Source: Caldifarciminota bacterium
GTDB taxonomy: Bacteria > WOR-3 > Hydrothermia > WGAB01
Length of the DNA: 5,280 nucleotides
Assembly: GCA_015489295.1 (NCBI GenBank)
Contig: WGAB01000094.1
Coordinates: 1 to 5,280, forward strand
Direction of reading: 5' to 3'
Under the pieces are notes generated by a model, which had not been told where the DNA came from, did not search any database, and worked only from the letters and a program-made list of their open reading frames with translations. Positions 1 to 5,280 of this stretch are shown in pieces. A program made the translations under genes and the position numbers. The stretch's first letter is position 1. Each line of letters opens with the position of its first letter.

Positions 1-1119
1 GAGGTTTTCCGGCGCTTTGGCCTGCCGGTGCAGGAGGGCAAACTGGCCTACACTCCGGAGGAGGCCCGCCGGGTGGCGGAAACCCTGAAGCCGCCCTATG
101 TGGTGAAGGCGCAGGTGCCGGTGGGCGGCCGGGGCAAGGCCGGGGGCGTGAAACTCGCCCACACCCCCGAGGAGGTGGAGGAAAAGGCCCGCCACATCCT
201 GAACCTCACTATTAAGGGTGTGCCGGTGAAAAAGGTGCTGGTCACCGAGGCCGCCGACATCGCCCACGAGTATTACCTCGGCGTCGTGGTGGATCGCCGG
301 AATAACCAGCCGGTGATCATGGTATCGGCCGAGGGCGGCGTGGACATCGAAGAGGTGGCCCGCACCAAGCCCGAGGCCATCCACAAACTGGCCGTGGATC
401 CGGTATGGGGCCTCTCCGATTTCCAGGCCCGGCAACTGGCCTTTCGGCTGTTCCAGGACAAGAAAAAGGCCCTGAAGGCGGCCGGTATCATCCAGAAGTT
501 GTACCGCGCGTTCCAGGAGGTGGACGCCCAGCTGGCCGAGATCAACCCGCTGGTGGAAACCCCGGAAGGCGAACTGCTGGCCGTGGACGCCAAGATCGTG
601 GTGGACGACAACGCCCTGTACCGCCACCCCGACCTGGAGCAGATGCGCGACATGGACTACGAAGAGCCCAAGGAACTGGAGGCCAAGGCCGCCGATCTTT
701 CCTATGTGAAGCTGGACGGCAATATCGGCTGCTGCGTGAATGGCGCGGGCCTGGCCATGGCCACCATGGATGTCATCAAGCACTTCGGGGGCGATCCGGC
801 CAACTTCCTGGATATCGGCGGCAGTTCCCGGCCGGAAAAGGTCATCAAGGCCATGGAGATCATCACCTCGGACCCGAATGTGAAGGTCATCTACTTCAAC
901 ATCTTCGGCGGCATCACCCGGTGTGACGATGTGGCCCGCGGCCTGGTGGAGGCCTTCCGCACCATGGAGGTGAAGGTGCCCCTGGTGATCCGGCTCACGG
1001 GCACCAACGAGGAGGAGGGCCGGCGGATCCTGGAGGAATCCGGGATTCCGCTGCACACCGCCCGGACCATGTCCGAGGGCGCCCAGAAGGCCGTGGCCCT
1101 GGCCCAGCAGGCGGGATGA
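1..1119 (+). CDS. sucC: Succinyl-CoA ligase [ADP-forming] beta subunit, 5' end cut by window
   Basis: Beta subunit of succinyl-CoA synthetase, the TCA-cycle enzyme that interconverts succinyl-CoA and succinate with nucleotide phosphorylation; cytosolic, acting with an alpha subunit (SucD) that carries the phosphohistidine. The frame is open from base 1, and the first codons (EVFRRFGLPV) match the region near residue 10 of E. coli SucC, so only about nine residues lie outside. The GTG at 28 is therefore not the start. Visible marks are the ATP-grasp segment KAQVPVGGRGKAGGVK (about 106-153), the Mg-binding Asn of EINPL (544-546) and Asp of VDAK (586-588), NGAG in the CoA-ligase domain (739-750) and FGGITRCD (904-927). 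With 372 visible codons plus about nine, the length fits the family (~385-390). Oddities: GGSS at 817-828, where GGGA is usual, and no sucD downstream. A related acyl-CoA ligase (malate- or citrate-specific) cannot be excluded from sequence alone. Confidence 0.95.
   Translation, partial: EVFRRFGLPVQEGKLAYTPEEARRVAETLKPPYVVKAQVPVGGRGKAGGVKLAHTPEEVEEKARHILNLTIKGVPVKKVLVTEAADIAHEYYLGVVVDRRNNQPVIMVSAEGGVDIEEVARTKPEAIHKLAVDPVWGLSDFQARQLAFRLFQDKKKALKAAGIIQKLYRAFQEVDAQLAEINPLVETPEGELLAVDAKIVVDDNALYRHPDLEQMRDMDYEEPKELEAKAADLSYVKLDGNIGCCVNGAGLAMATMDVIKHFGGDPANFLDIGGSSRPEKVIKAMEIITSDPNVKVIYFNIFGGITRCDDVARGLVEAFRTMEVKVPLVIRLTGTNEEEGRRILEESGIPLHTARTMSEGAQKAVALAQQAG
1116..1119 (+). promoter_or_regulatory. 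ATGA stop/start overlap (translational coupling)
   Basis: The ATG of the zinc-ribbon gene (1116-1118) shares bases with the TGA of sucC (1117-1119). Only a weak Shine-Dalgarno-like AGG lies upstream (1109-1111), so start-up of the second gene probably depends on ribosomes finishing sucC. The start is supported because the first cysteine pair falls at residues 6 and 9, and any later start would lose it. Confidence 0.7.
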
Positions 1120-1373
1120 GGGCGTTCCAGTGCCGCGGCTGCGGCACCGTGGTGTTCGTGCCCGAGGAGGCACCGGAGCCCCTGTGGTGTCCCCTGTGTC
1201 GGCTGGGGCTCGTGGAGGTGCACCTGGAACCGCCGCCCAACCTGAAACAATGGCACTGCCCGGAATGCGGGGCCGACTTCTGGATGCAACCCGGCGAGGC
1301 GCCCTACAAGTGCGCCTACTGCAACTACACCTTTCCCAGCACCGAACGCCGCCTGTTTGAGGAGAAGCTCTGA
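1116..1373 (+). CDS. Small tandem zinc-ribbon protein, function unknown
   Basis: An 85-residue protein I do not recognise as a named family. It has eight cysteines in four CxxC knuckles (C6/C9, C25/C28, C48/C51, C66/C69), which fall into two zinc ribbons: CxxC-x15-CxxC and CxxC-x14-CxxC. The halves resemble each other (CxxCG near the start, an E-A-P tripeptide in the middle, CxxC at the end), so the gene probably arose by internal duplication. A Pro-rich linker (about 29-45) joins them and a short charged tail follows (70-85). There is no signal peptide or membrane segment, so it should be cytosolic with two structural Zn ions. It overlaps sucC by four bases and ends one base before polA, so it is co-translated with both. 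Such ribbons commonly bind nucleic acid or protein partners; a role with PolA or the ribosome is a guess. That it is a real gene is well supported by the cysteine pattern and spacing. Confidence 0.85.
   Translation: MRAFQCRGCGTVVFVPEEAPEPLWCPLCRLGLVEVHLEPPPNLKQWHCPECGADFWMQPGEAPYKCAYCNYTFPSTERRLFEEKL
1125..1322 (+). repeat. Protein-level duplication: two zinc-ribbon units
   Basis: Unit 1 covers residues 4-28 (1125-1199) and unit 2 residues 46-69 (1251-1322) of the small zinc protein. Both have an aromatic residue two before the first Cys, CxxCG, a hydrophobic/aromatic patch, E-A-P and a closing CxxC. The E-A-P sits one residue later in unit 2. By eye the similarity is at the protein level, with no long DNA repeat, so the duplication looks old. 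Confidence 0.6.
1360..1364 (+). promoter_or_regulatory. Ribosome binding site deciding the polA start
   Basis: AGGAG lies ten bases before the ATG at 1375, a workable if slightly long spacing. It favours that ATG over the in-frame TTG at 1357, which would add six residues and place the start upstream of this site, inside the zinc-ribbon gene. Confidence 0.65.
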
Positions 1374-1374
1374 G

Positions 1375-3894
1375 ATGCCTGCCCTGTTCGACGGCGCTGA
1401 AAAGGAGAAGCGCGAGCCCCTGGTGGTGCTGGTGGACGGCAGTTCGCTGGCCTACCGGGCCTATTTCGCCTTTGAGAAGAACCCGCTCCGCAACTCCCGC
1501 GGCGAGAACACCTCGGCCGTTTACGCCTTCACCCAGTCGCTTTTGAAGATCCTGCGGGACTACCGGCCCGAGTACGGCGCCGTGGTGTTCGACGCCAAGG
1601 GCCCCACCTTCCGGCACCAGCTCCTGGAAACCTACAAGGCCCAGCGCCCGCCCATGCCCACCGACCTGGCCCGCCAGATGGAGTACATCCGGCAGGTGGC
1701 CCAGGGGCTGGGGTTCCAGGTGCTGGAACTGCCGGGCTACGAGGCCGACGATGTCATGGCCTACCTGGCCCAGAAGGCCGCCCGGAAGGGGTACCGGGTG
1801 CTTCTCGTGACCTCGGACAAGGACCTGCTGCAACTGGTGAACGACCGCATCCATGTGCTGGACACCCGACCCAAGCAGGAGGTGTACTACACGCGCGAAG
1901 AGGTGATCCGGCACAAGGGGGTGCCGCCGGAACGAATCCCCGATTTGCTGGCCCTGGAGGGCGATGCCATTGACAACATTCCAGGCGTGCCCGGCGTGGG
2001 GCCGAAAACCGCCCGGCAACTCCTGGAGGAGTTCGGCAGCGTAGAGAACCTGGTGCAAAACGCCGACAAAATCCGCAAGAAGTCGCTCCGCGAACTCCTG
2101 TCCAACTCCCAGGTGGCCCGGCAGGTGCTGGACTACAAGCGCCTGGCCACCCTGGAAACCGATCTGCCCCTGGACCTGGAGGTGGAGGACCTGCGCCTGC
2201 GCCCGCTGGACCGCTCGGTACTCTTCCCCATTTTCCGGGACCTGGAATTCGCCTCGCTGATGGCCCAGCTGGCCGAGGTTCCGCGGGACCTCCGGATCCG
2301 CGACGCCGACGGCCTGCCCGCCTATCTGGACCTCAGCCTCACGCCCCAGGGCGCCCTCGTGGCCCTGTCCGACCGGGAGGTGCTGCGGCTTTCGGAGGCC
2401 GCGCTGCGCGAGGTCGCCGGCGACCCCCAGAAGCCCAAGGCGTTTTTCGCCGCCAAGGCCTTTTACCGCTGGGGCTACGACACCGGCCAGCCCACCGAAG
2501 GCGTGGACTTTGACCTGCACCTGGCCGCCTACCTCTTAGACCCGGGCAAGAGCCGCTACGACCTGGAGTACCTGGCCCTGGAAAACCTGGGCTGGAAACT
2601 CCACAGCGACCCGGAAAAGCAGCGGGCCCAGGAAGCCCTGCTGGTGCATCGTTTGCGCCCCAAATTCCTCCAGGATCTGGAATCCCTGGGGCTCACCTCT
2701 TTGCTGCACGACCTGGAGATCCCGCTGGCCCGGGTGCTGGCTGCCATGGAGCACCACGGCGTCCGGGTCAACCCTGACACCCTCACCGAGATTGAGCGCG
2801 AGCTCCAGATCCAGCTTCGGCAACTGGAAGAGCAGATCTTCCGCCTGGCCGGCGAGCCCTTCAACCTGAACTCCCCCAAGCAACTCTCGCGCATCCTGTT
2901 TGAAAAACTCGGCCTCAAGCCCATCAAACGCACCCGCACGGGGTATTCCACCGACCAGGACACCCTGGTAAAACTCGCCACCCAGCACGAACTGCCGGGC
3001 CTGATCCTGGCGTACCGGGAACTGTTTAAACTGGTGAGCACCTATCTCCAGCCGCTGCGCGAGTGGATCAGCCCCAAGGACGGCCGGATCCACCCCACCT
3101 ACGACCAAACCGGGGCGGCCACAGGGCGCATCTCTTGCAAGAACCCGAACCTGCAGAACATCCCGATCCGTTCTGAAATCGGCCGGCGCATCCGCGAGGC
3201 CTTTGAGGCGGAACCCGGAAACCTCCTGATCTCGGCCGACTACTCGCAGATTGAGTTGCGGATCCTGGCCCATCTCGCCGACGACGAAAAGCTGATCCAG
3301 GCCTTCCAGGAGGGCCGCGACATCCACGCCGAAACCTCCCAGGCGGTGTTCGGCTCGCCCGACCACCGGCGCGAGGCCAAGGTGATCAACTACGGCATCG
3401 CCTACGGCATGTCGCCCTATGGCCTTTCCGACCGGCTGGGCGTGCCCGTGGAGGAGGCCGCGGCCATCATTGACCAGTACTTCGCCCAGTTTCCAGGGGT
3501 GCGGCGCTGGATTGATCGCACCCTGAAGGAGGCGCGGGAAACCGGCATCGTGCGCACCCTGCTGGGCCGGATCCGCCGGGTTTCCCAGTTGAACCATCCG
3601 AGCCGCCAGGTGCGGGAGATGATGAAGCGGATCGCCATCAACTCGCCCATCCAGGGCACGGCTGCCGACATGATCAAACTCGCCATGATCCGGATCCACC
3701 GGCGCCTGGAAGAGGAACGCCTGCCGGCCTTTCTGGTGCTCCAGATCCACGACGAACTGCTGGTGGAGGTGCGCGAGGATGCCGTGGACCCGGTGAAGGC
3801 GCTGGTGGCCCACGAGATGACCCACGCCCTGCCCCTCAAGGTGCCGGTGGAAGTGGACATCGGCGTCGGCCGCACCTGGCTGGAGGCCCACTGA
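1375..3894 (+). CDS. polA: DNA polymerase I (family A), 5' nuclease plus proofreading-dead polymerase
   Basis: Fills repair gaps and removes Okazaki RNA primers. The ATG start gives 839 residues, close to Taq (832) and shorter than E. coli (928). Residues ~15-300 are the 5'-3' flap nuclease, with metal-site acidics at D21, E123/D125/D126 (YEADD), D148/D150 (SDKD) and D197/D200, and a helix-hairpin-helix GVPGVGPKT (~203-213). Residues ~311-442 are a shrunken 3'-5' exonuclease fold: the D-x-E motif is replaced (LDLSL, D319), the NLKYD-type Asp is missing and no YxxxD is seen, so proofreading should be absent. Residues ~443-839 are the polymerase: ATGRIS and NPNLQNIP (~582-597), motif A DYSQIELR with D622, motif B RREAKVINYGIAYG (665-678) and motif C HDE (792-794). 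Oddities are Tyr673 where Taq has Phe667, only four residues (SPDH) between VFG and RR where about ten are usual, and Lys751 where AER is usual. It sits between the zinc-ribbon gene (1 base) and nth (3 bases). Confidence 0.97.
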   Translation: MPALFDGAEKEKREPLVVLVDGSSLAYRAYFAFEKNPLRNSRGENTSAVYAFTQSLLKILRDYRPEYGAVVFDAKGPTFRHQLLETYKAQRPPMPTDLARQMEYIRQVAQGLGFQVLELPGYEADDVMAYLAQKAARKGYRVLLVTSDKDLLQLVNDRIHVLDTRPKQEVYYTREEVIRHKGVPPERIPDLLALEGDAIDNIPGVPGVGPKTARQLLEEFGSVENLVQNADKIRKKSLRELLSNSQVARQVLDYKRLATLETDLPLDLEVEDLRLRPLDRSVLFPIFRDLEFASLMAQLAEVPRDLRIRDADGLPAYLDLSLTPQGALVALSDREVLRLSEAALREVAGDPQKPKAFFAAKAFYRWGYDTGQPTEGVDFDLHLAAYLLDPGKSRYDLEYLALENLGWKLHSDPEKQRAQEALLVHRLRPKFLQDLESLGLTSLLHDLEIPLARVLAAMEHHGVRVNPDTLTEIERELQIQLRQLEEQIFRLAGEPFNLNSPKQLSRILFEKLGLKPIKRTRTGYSTDQDTLVKLATQHELPGLILAYRELFKLVSTYLQPLREWISPKDGRIHPTYDQTGAATGRISCKNPNLQNIPIRSEIGRRIREAFEAEPGNLLISADYSQIELRILAHLADDEKLIQAFQEGRDIHAETSQAVFGSPDHRREAKVINYGIAYGMSPYGLSDRLGVPVEEAAAIIDQYFAQFPGVRRWIDRTLKEARETGIVRTLLGRIRRVSQLNHPSRQVREMMKRIAINSPIQGTAADMIKLAMIRIHRRLEEERLPAFLVLQIHDELLVEVREDAVDPVKALVAHEMTHALPLKVPVEVDIGVGRTWLEAH
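3882..3886 (+). promoter_or_regulatory. Ribosome binding site for nth inside the polA 3' end
   Basis: GGAGG in the last codons of polA lies eleven bases before the GTG at 3898. With only three bases between the polA TGA and this GTG, it supports the GTG as the start. The next in-frame ATG (3982) would remove 28 residues, including an N-terminal helix expected in endonuclease III. Confidence 0.6.
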
Positions 3895-3897
3895 CCG

Positions 3898-4560
3898 GTG
3901 GACACCCCCACCTTCCTTCGGGTCCTGGAGATCCTGGAGCGGGAATACCCCCGCTGGAACGCCCCGGTGATTCAACTAATGAAGCAGCGGAAGCGGGACC
4001 CCTTCCGCATCTTAGTGGGCACCGTGCTGTCGCTGCGCACCCAGGACCCGGTGACCCATCGGGCGGCCCAGCGGCTCCTGGCCGTGGCCCCCACGCCGGA
4101 AAAACTCCTGGCCCTATCTGAAGAGGAAATCCAGCGGCTGATCTACCCCGTGGGCTTTTACCGGGTGAAGGCCCGCAACCTCAAAAAGATCGCCCGGATC
4201 CTGGTGGAACGCTACGGCGGCCGGGTGCCCGACACGCTGGAGGAACTCTTGGCCCTGCCCGGCGTGGGCCGGAAAACCGCCAACCTGGTGCTCAGTGAGG
4301 GGTTCGGCAAGCCCGCCATCTGCGTGGACACCCATGTGCACCGGATCACGAACCGCCTGGGGTTTGTGAAAACCCGCACGCCGGAGCAAACCGAGCGGGA
4401 ACTCCGGCAAAGGGTGCCCGTGGAATGGTGGCCGAAGATCAACTTTCTGCTGGTGGCCTTCGGCCAGAGCCTCTGCCGGCCCATCGGGCCCCGCTGCGAC
4501 GCGTGCCCGGTGGCGCATCTGTGTGAGCGTGTGGGGGTTTCCCCGCGCCGGAGGGGTTGA
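3898..4560 (+). CDS. nth: Endonuclease III-like DNA glycosylase/AP lyase with [4Fe-4S] cluster
   Basis: Bifunctional glycosylase of base excision repair: it removes oxidised pyrimidines such as thymine glycol and cuts the abasic site by beta-elimination. The GTG start gives 220 residues, normal for the family (E. coli 211). The helix-hairpin-helix LPGVGRKTA (120-128) holds Lys126, the equivalent of E. coli catalytic Lys120, and VDTH (143-146) holds Asp144, the equivalent of Asp138. The cluster ligands are C193, C200, C203 and C209 in the canonical C-x6-C-x2-C-x5-C spacing. The segment LSLRTQD (44-50) stands where E. coli has LSAQATD, and I have the impression that this, like the FGQ at 188-190, is closer to thermophile and archaeal-type Nth. 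Lys126 argues against MutY, which lacks it, and against monofunctional relatives. It follows polA by three bases, so repair excision and gap filling are co-expressed. An 11-residue basic tail follows the cluster. Confidence 0.94.
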   Translation: MDTPTFLRVLEILEREYPRWNAPVIQLMKQRKRDPFRILVGTVLSLRTQDPVTHRAAQRLLAVAPTPEKLLALSEEEIQRLIYPVGFYRVKARNLKKIARILVERYGGRVPDTLEELLALPGVGRKTANLVLSEGFGKPAICVDTHVHRITNRLGFVKTRTPEQTERELRQRVPVEWWPKINFLLVAFGQSLCRPIGPRCDACPVAHLCERVGVSPRRRG

Positions 4561-4581
4561 GGATCCAGGGAAAAAGGCGGG
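4561..4581. other. Convergent nth/infA junction, 21 bases, no clear terminator
   Basis: This is all the DNA between the nth stop (plus) and the infA stop (minus). It has an A5 run at 4571-4575, read as T5 on the minus strand just after infA, but no strong GC hairpin before it in that direction. On the plus side the end of nth has G/C runs (4533-4537, 4541-4544, 4553-4556) that could form short alternative stems, with no T tract after them. I cannot call an intrinsic terminator for either transcript, so each probably runs into the other's 3' end. Confidence 0.5.
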
Positions 4582-4800
4582 TTACTTGTAGCGGTACACG
4601 ATCCGGCCCCGGGTCAGGTCGTAGGGTGTCAACTCTACGGTGACCCGGTCTCCCGGCAAAATCTTGATGTAGTGCATCCGCATCTTGCCGGACACGTGAG
4701 CGAGGATCAGAAGCCCATTGTCCAGTTCCACCCGAAACATAGCGTTCGGGAGCACTTCCTTCACCGTTCCTTCCACGCGGATCACATTTTTCTTGGCCAT
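4582..4800 (-). CDS. infA: Translation initiation factor IF-1
   Basis: A 72-residue protein, the same length as E. coli IF-1. It is a single S1-like OB fold that binds the A site of the 30S subunit during initiation and works with IF-2 and IF-3. The family signature is visible throughout: [10 protein letters not shown] (10-19), MFRVELDNG (21-29), AHVSGKMR (34-41), [15 protein letters not shown] (48-62) and RGRIVYRYK at the end. It starts three bases after the map stop. The only Shine-Dalgarno-like element is a GGA (complement of 4808-4810) seven bases before the ATG, so coupling to map translation is likely. In many bacteria rpmJ, rpsM, rpsK and rpsD follow; here the strand ends and nth converges. 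Very secure call. Confidence 0.98.
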   Translation of the reverse strand: MAKKNVIRVEGTVKEVLPNAMFRVELDNGLLILAHVSGKMRMHYIKILPGDRVTVELTPYDLTRGRIVYRYK

Positions 4801-4803
4801 GGT

Positions 4804-5280
4804 TCAGTCCAATCGGGTTAGGATTTCGGGTTGATCCCGGGTGATCAACACCGTGTGTTCAAAGTGGGCGGAGAGCGAGCCGTCCGCCGTTACCACCGTC
4901 CAGTGGTCTTCTAAAGTATAGACCCTGGGCGTGCCGATGTTGACCATGGGTTCCAGGGCCAGCACCATGCCGGGCTTCAGGAAAATCTTGCGGGTGGAGG
5001 GCTCCCGGAAGTTCGGGATCATGGGTTCCTCGTGGAGCTTCAGGCCCACACCGTGGCCTGTGAGTTCCCGCACCACATGGAACCCGTGGCGTTCCACCTC
5101 GTCCTGGATGGCGGCCGAAATGTCGTACAGGCGGCGGCCCGGCCGGGACTGTTCAATGCCCCGGTACAGAGCCCGTTCGGTCACCCGCATGAGTTCACGG
5201 GCCAGGGGCGACACCTCGCCCACAGCATAGGTGCGGGCCGCGTCGCCGTAATACCCCTGCCAGATGACCCCGACATCCAC
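4804..5280 (-). CDS. map: Methionine aminopeptidase type I, N-terminal part outside the window
   Basis: Removes the initiator Met from nascent proteins at the ribosome, using two divalent metal ions. The visible 158 residues are the catalytic C-terminal two thirds of a ~250-residue pita-bread fold. The frame is open to the window edge (GTG at 5278-5280 is an internal Val codon), and about 95 residues are missing, judged from E. coli numbering. All five metal ligands are present, in visible numbering: D2 (VDVG), D13 (YGDAARTYAVG), H76 (GHGVG), E110 (ALEPM) and E141 (FEHTV). H83 of HEEP, the substrate-contacting His, is also there. It lies directly before infA, the usual order in the ribosomal-protein spc region, where adk and secY often precede it. 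Its promoter must be beyond the right edge. Confidence 0.96.
   Translation of the reverse strand: MDVGVIWQGYYGDAARTYAVGEVSPLARELMRVTERALYRGIEQSRPGRRLYDISAAIQDEVERHGFHVVRELTGHGVGLKLHEEPMIPNFREPSTRKIFLKPGMVLALEPMVNIGTPRVYTLEDHWTVVTADGSLSAHFEHTVLITRDQPEILTRLD

Noticed and set aside
28..30. GTG at 28 as the sucC start
   Set aside because: Codons upstream of it to base 1 encode conserved SucC N-terminal sequence in the same frame, so the true start is left of the window.
405..926. Alternative plus-strand frame within sucC (173 codons)
   Set aside because: Its product is low-complexity Gly/Arg/His-rich sequence and it overlaps the conserved SucC frame throughout; a GC-driven shadow.
891..1289. 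Minus-strand open frame across the sucC/zinc-ribbon junction
   Set aside because: It is antisense to two supported genes and has no family resemblance or ribosome binding site that I can see.
1357..1374. TTG at 1357 as the polA start
   Set aside because: It would add six residues inside the previous gene, and the AGGAG at 1360-1364 lies downstream of it but at usable spacing before the ATG at 1375.
2536..3975. Long minus-strand open frame (479 codons) opposite polA and the start of nth
   Set aside because: It lies antisense to clearly conserved polymerase motifs, its protein is rich in Gly/Val/His/Gln with no recognisable domain, and high GC makes such open antisense frames common.
4533..4556. 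Possible terminator from the G5-TTT-C4 and C4/G4 runs at the end of nth
   Set aside because: The stems are only four pairs, compete for the same C run, lie inside the coding frame and are not followed by a T tract.
4591..4605. Near-palindrome TGTAGCGGTACA as an operator or terminator stem
   Set aside because: Four base pairs with a four-base loop, inside the last codons of infA; too short to support a function.
4931..5230. Plus-strand open frame of 99 codons opposite map
   Set aside because: The opposite strand carries all five metal ligands of methionine aminopeptidase; this frame is Ser/Arg-rich with no motif.

Overview
The window is a gene-dense stretch of high-GC bacterial chromosome with no long non-coding gap, no RNA gene, no mobile element and no CRISPR array that I can see. 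It looks like core rather than accessory DNA. Arg is mostly CGG/CGC and Leu mostly CTG. The Taq-like, proofreading-deficient PolA and the SucC sequence (which resembles what I remember of Thermus and archaeal homologues) suggest a thermophilic or deep-branching lineage. A Chloroflexota-like bacterium is my best guess, from general impression only, and no marker here proves it.

Left block, plus strand, 1-4560: four genes are packed head to tail. They are the 3' ~97% of sucC (succinyl-CoA ligase beta subunit), an 85-residue protein made of two tandem four-cysteine zinc ribbons, polA (family A DNA polymerase I) and nth (endonuclease III-like [4Fe-4S] DNA glycosylase/AP lyase). The junctions are a 4-base ATGA overlap, a 1-base gap and a 3-base gap. 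This indicates one transcript with translational coupling. polA and nth form a natural base-excision-repair pair: Nth excises oxidised pyrimidines and nicks the strand, and PolA's flap nuclease and polymerase process and fill the gap. The link to sucC and the zinc-ribbon protein has no obvious metabolic logic.

Right block, minus strand, 4582-5280: map (methionine aminopeptidase, 5' end outside the window) is followed after 3 bases by infA (translation initiation factor IF-1). This is the map-infA piece of the classical spc/alpha ribosomal-protein region. It ends at infA: instead of rpmJ and rpsM there is a 21-base convergent junction with nth.

I did not find a clearly new biological system. 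The points most worth a second look are: a native tyrosine at the PolA position equivalent to Taq Phe667, with a shortened loop just before it and a Glu-to-Lys change later in the fingers; the uncharacterised tandem zinc-ribbon protein coupled to sucC and polA; a sucC with no sucD downstream; and the break of the ribosomal-protein cluster after infA.
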